Assembly: GCF_035989285.1 (NCBI RefSeq)
Contig: NZ_CP108513.1
Coordinates: 3,100,001-3,164,000 of the forward strand
Source of the DNA: Streptomyces sp. NBC_01235
GTDB taxonomy: Bacteria; Actinomycetota; Actinomycetes; Streptomycetales; Streptomycetaceae
DNA: 64,000 nt
Direction: 5' to 3'
Made by a program: the position numbers and the translations under genes. Shown here in pieces: positions 61,158-64,000 of this stretch. Within the stretch, counting starts at the first letter, position 1. Each line of letters opens with the position of its first letter. The notes beneath the pieces were generated by a model. It was not told the DNA's origin and ran no database searches. It saw only the letters and a list, made by a program, of their open reading frames with translations.

Positions 61158-62069
61158 GTGATCGTCGTCGCCGGTGAGGCCCTCATCGACCTGGTACCGC
61201 AGGGCTCGGGTGCCCTCGCGGGTCTGCAGCCGACGCTCGGCGGCGGCCCCTACAACACCGCCGTCGCGCTGGGCCGCCTCGGCTCCCCCACGGCGTTCTG
61301 CTCCCGCACCTCGCGGGACGCCTTCGGTGAGGCGCTGCTCTCCAGACTGCGGGAATCCGGCGTCGACCTGTCCTTTGTGCAGCGCGGTGCGGAGCCGACC
61401 ACCCTCGCGGTCGCCACGATCGACGAGAACGGTTCGGCCGCCTACTCCTTCTACGTCGACGGCACCGCCGACCGGCTGTTCTCGGTGCCGGCCACGCTGC
61501 CCACGGGGACGCGCGCGGTGTCCTTCGGCACCTGCTCGCTCATCCTGGAGCCGGGGGCGAGTGCGTACGAGGAGCTGATGCGGGCCGCCGCGGCGCAGGG
61601 CCTGTTCACCGCGCTCGACCCGAACATCCGCCCGGGACTGATCCCCGACGCCGACGCCTACCGGGCCCGCTTCAAGAGCTGGCTGCCCTCGGTGTCCCTG
61701 CTCAAGCTCTCCGAGGAGGACGCCGAGTGGCTGGGCGGGACCCCGCGCGAGTGGCTGTCCGCCGGTCCCTCTGCCGTCGTGATCACCCAGGGCGGCGACG
61801 GACTGACCGCCTTCACCCAGAACGGCGCCGTGTACTCGGTACCGGGTGAGGAGGTGGACGTCGTGGACACCATCGGCGCCGGGGACACCGTGAACGCGGC
61901 CCTGCTGCACGCCCTTTCGGCGCGGGACTCCCTGTCCCCGGCAGCCCTGGCGGGCCTGGGCGCCGACAGCTGGCAGCAGCTGCTGCGGTTCGCCGCCCGC
62001 GCGGCGGCGATCACCTGCTCCCGGGCCGGAGCGGAACCGCCGTACGCCTCCGAACTGGGCGACTTCTAA
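61158..62069 (+). CDS. PfkB-family carbohydrate kinase (fructokinase-like)
   Basis: The GTG at 61158 (AAAGGA 8 nt upstream) gives 303 residues. PfkB motifs: GEALIDLVPQGSG at the N-terminus, GGGPYNTAVALGRLG, and the C-terminal signature DVVDTIGAGDTVNAALLHAL with the catalytic Asp in GAGD. The substrate loop with FYVDGTADRLF is closest in pattern to fructokinases, but sugar preference is inferred. The adjacent LacI gene is broken, so expression may be constitutive. Confidence 0.88.
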   Translation: MIVVAGEALIDLVPQGSGALAGLQPTLGGGPYNTAVALGRLGSPTAFCSRTSRDAFGEALLSRLRESGVDLSFVQRGAEPTTLAVATIDENGSAAYSFYVDGTADRLFSVPATLPTGTRAVSFGTCSLILEPGASAYEELMRAAAAQGLFTALDPNIRPGLIPDADAYRARFKSWLPSVSLLKLSEEDAEWLGGTPREWLSAGPSAVVITQGGDGLTAFTQNGAVYSVPGEEVDVVDTIGAGDTVNAALLHALSARDSLSPAALAGLGADSWQQLLRFAARAAAITCSRAGAEPPYASELGDF

Positions 62070-62135
62070 GGGTTGTTGGGGGTTATGGAGGGCTGTTGGC
62101 GCTGCTGGTGGCCTCCGTCGACAACGGGACAACGG

Positions 62136-62183
62136 ACGGCGCCCCGCGGGGGGTTCCGATGTGGAGTTCCCGCGGGGCGCCGT
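62136..62183. terminator. 15-bp hairpin between convergent pfkB-type and uvrA genes
   Basis: ACGGCGCCCCGCGGG (62136-62150) pairs exactly with 62169-62183 around an 18-nt loop. It lies between the stops of two convergent genes and probably serves both. Confidence 0.8.
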
Positions 62184-62200
62184 ATTGCTTTCGGGCTGTG

Positions 62201-64000
<1,800 letters not shown>

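Overview
The window is high-GC DNA whose coding strands show strong third-position G/C bias and frequent GTG starts. It carries the suf operon led by sufR, the uvrC-rapZ-yvcK-whiA cluster, the tkt-tal-zwf-opcA-pgl cluster and uvrA with a Lys/Ala-rich tail. Together these point to a Streptomyces chromosome, in the conserved core corresponding (from memory of gene order) to roughly SCO1900-SCO1960 of S. coelicolor. I see no plasmid or prophage, no CRISPR array and no rRNA or tRNA gene.

Layout. 1-9.1 kb: an ACC deaminase gene cut by the window edge with its GntR regulator, a degraded TetR gene, a Tat-exported PhoX-type phosphatase behind a PHO-box-like repeat, a large hypothetical protein, a secreted nuclease, an SRPBCC/ArsR pair and two small membrane-stress type proteins. 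9.4-13 kb: the diaminopimelate/lysine genes dapA and dapD, with a scarred accessory patch between them (a coiled-coil fragment, an IMP-cyclohydrolase-like gene and a decapitated HAD gene). 13-15.1 kb: an SMR exporter with its TetR repressor, and an AbfB-domain membrane protein. 15.1-21.8 kb: the Fe-S assembly operon sufR-B-D-Rieske-C-S-U-T.

21.9-29.2 kb: an aminoglycoside-acetyltransferase-like gene, then a five-gene overlapping unit of two receiver-only response regulators, a HEAT-repeat membrane protein, a processive family-2 glycosyltransferase and a membrane histidine kinase. A convergent secreted GH16-type glycanase follows. This is the most unusual block in the window and may be a signal-controlled surface polysaccharide system.

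29.4-35.7 kb: an ABC-2 exporter, heme A synthase ctaA, a nucleotidyltransferase, an amidohydrolase, a small conserved protein and heme O synthase ctaB. 36-42.7 kb: the pentose phosphate cluster tkt-tal-zwf-opcA-pgl. 42.7-51 kb: a membrane protein, pgi, an MFS transporter, rbpA, secG and the glycolytic genes tpiA, pgk and gap. 51.2-54.2 kb: a large secreted M14 carboxypeptidase. 54.3-59.5 kb: whiA, yvcK, rapZ and uvrC, chained by overlaps. 59.5-64 kb: two DnaA boxes, an HTH regulator, a collapsed LacI gene, a PfkB sugar kinase and the C-terminal 600 residues of UvrA.

Recurring features are 4-bp ATGA/GTGA overlaps that couple translation, probable leaderless mRNAs (sufR, ctaA, the ABC ATPase, the SMR gene), strong perfect hairpin terminators, and a short palindromic repeat that has entered two coding sequences (sufD and pgi) in frame.
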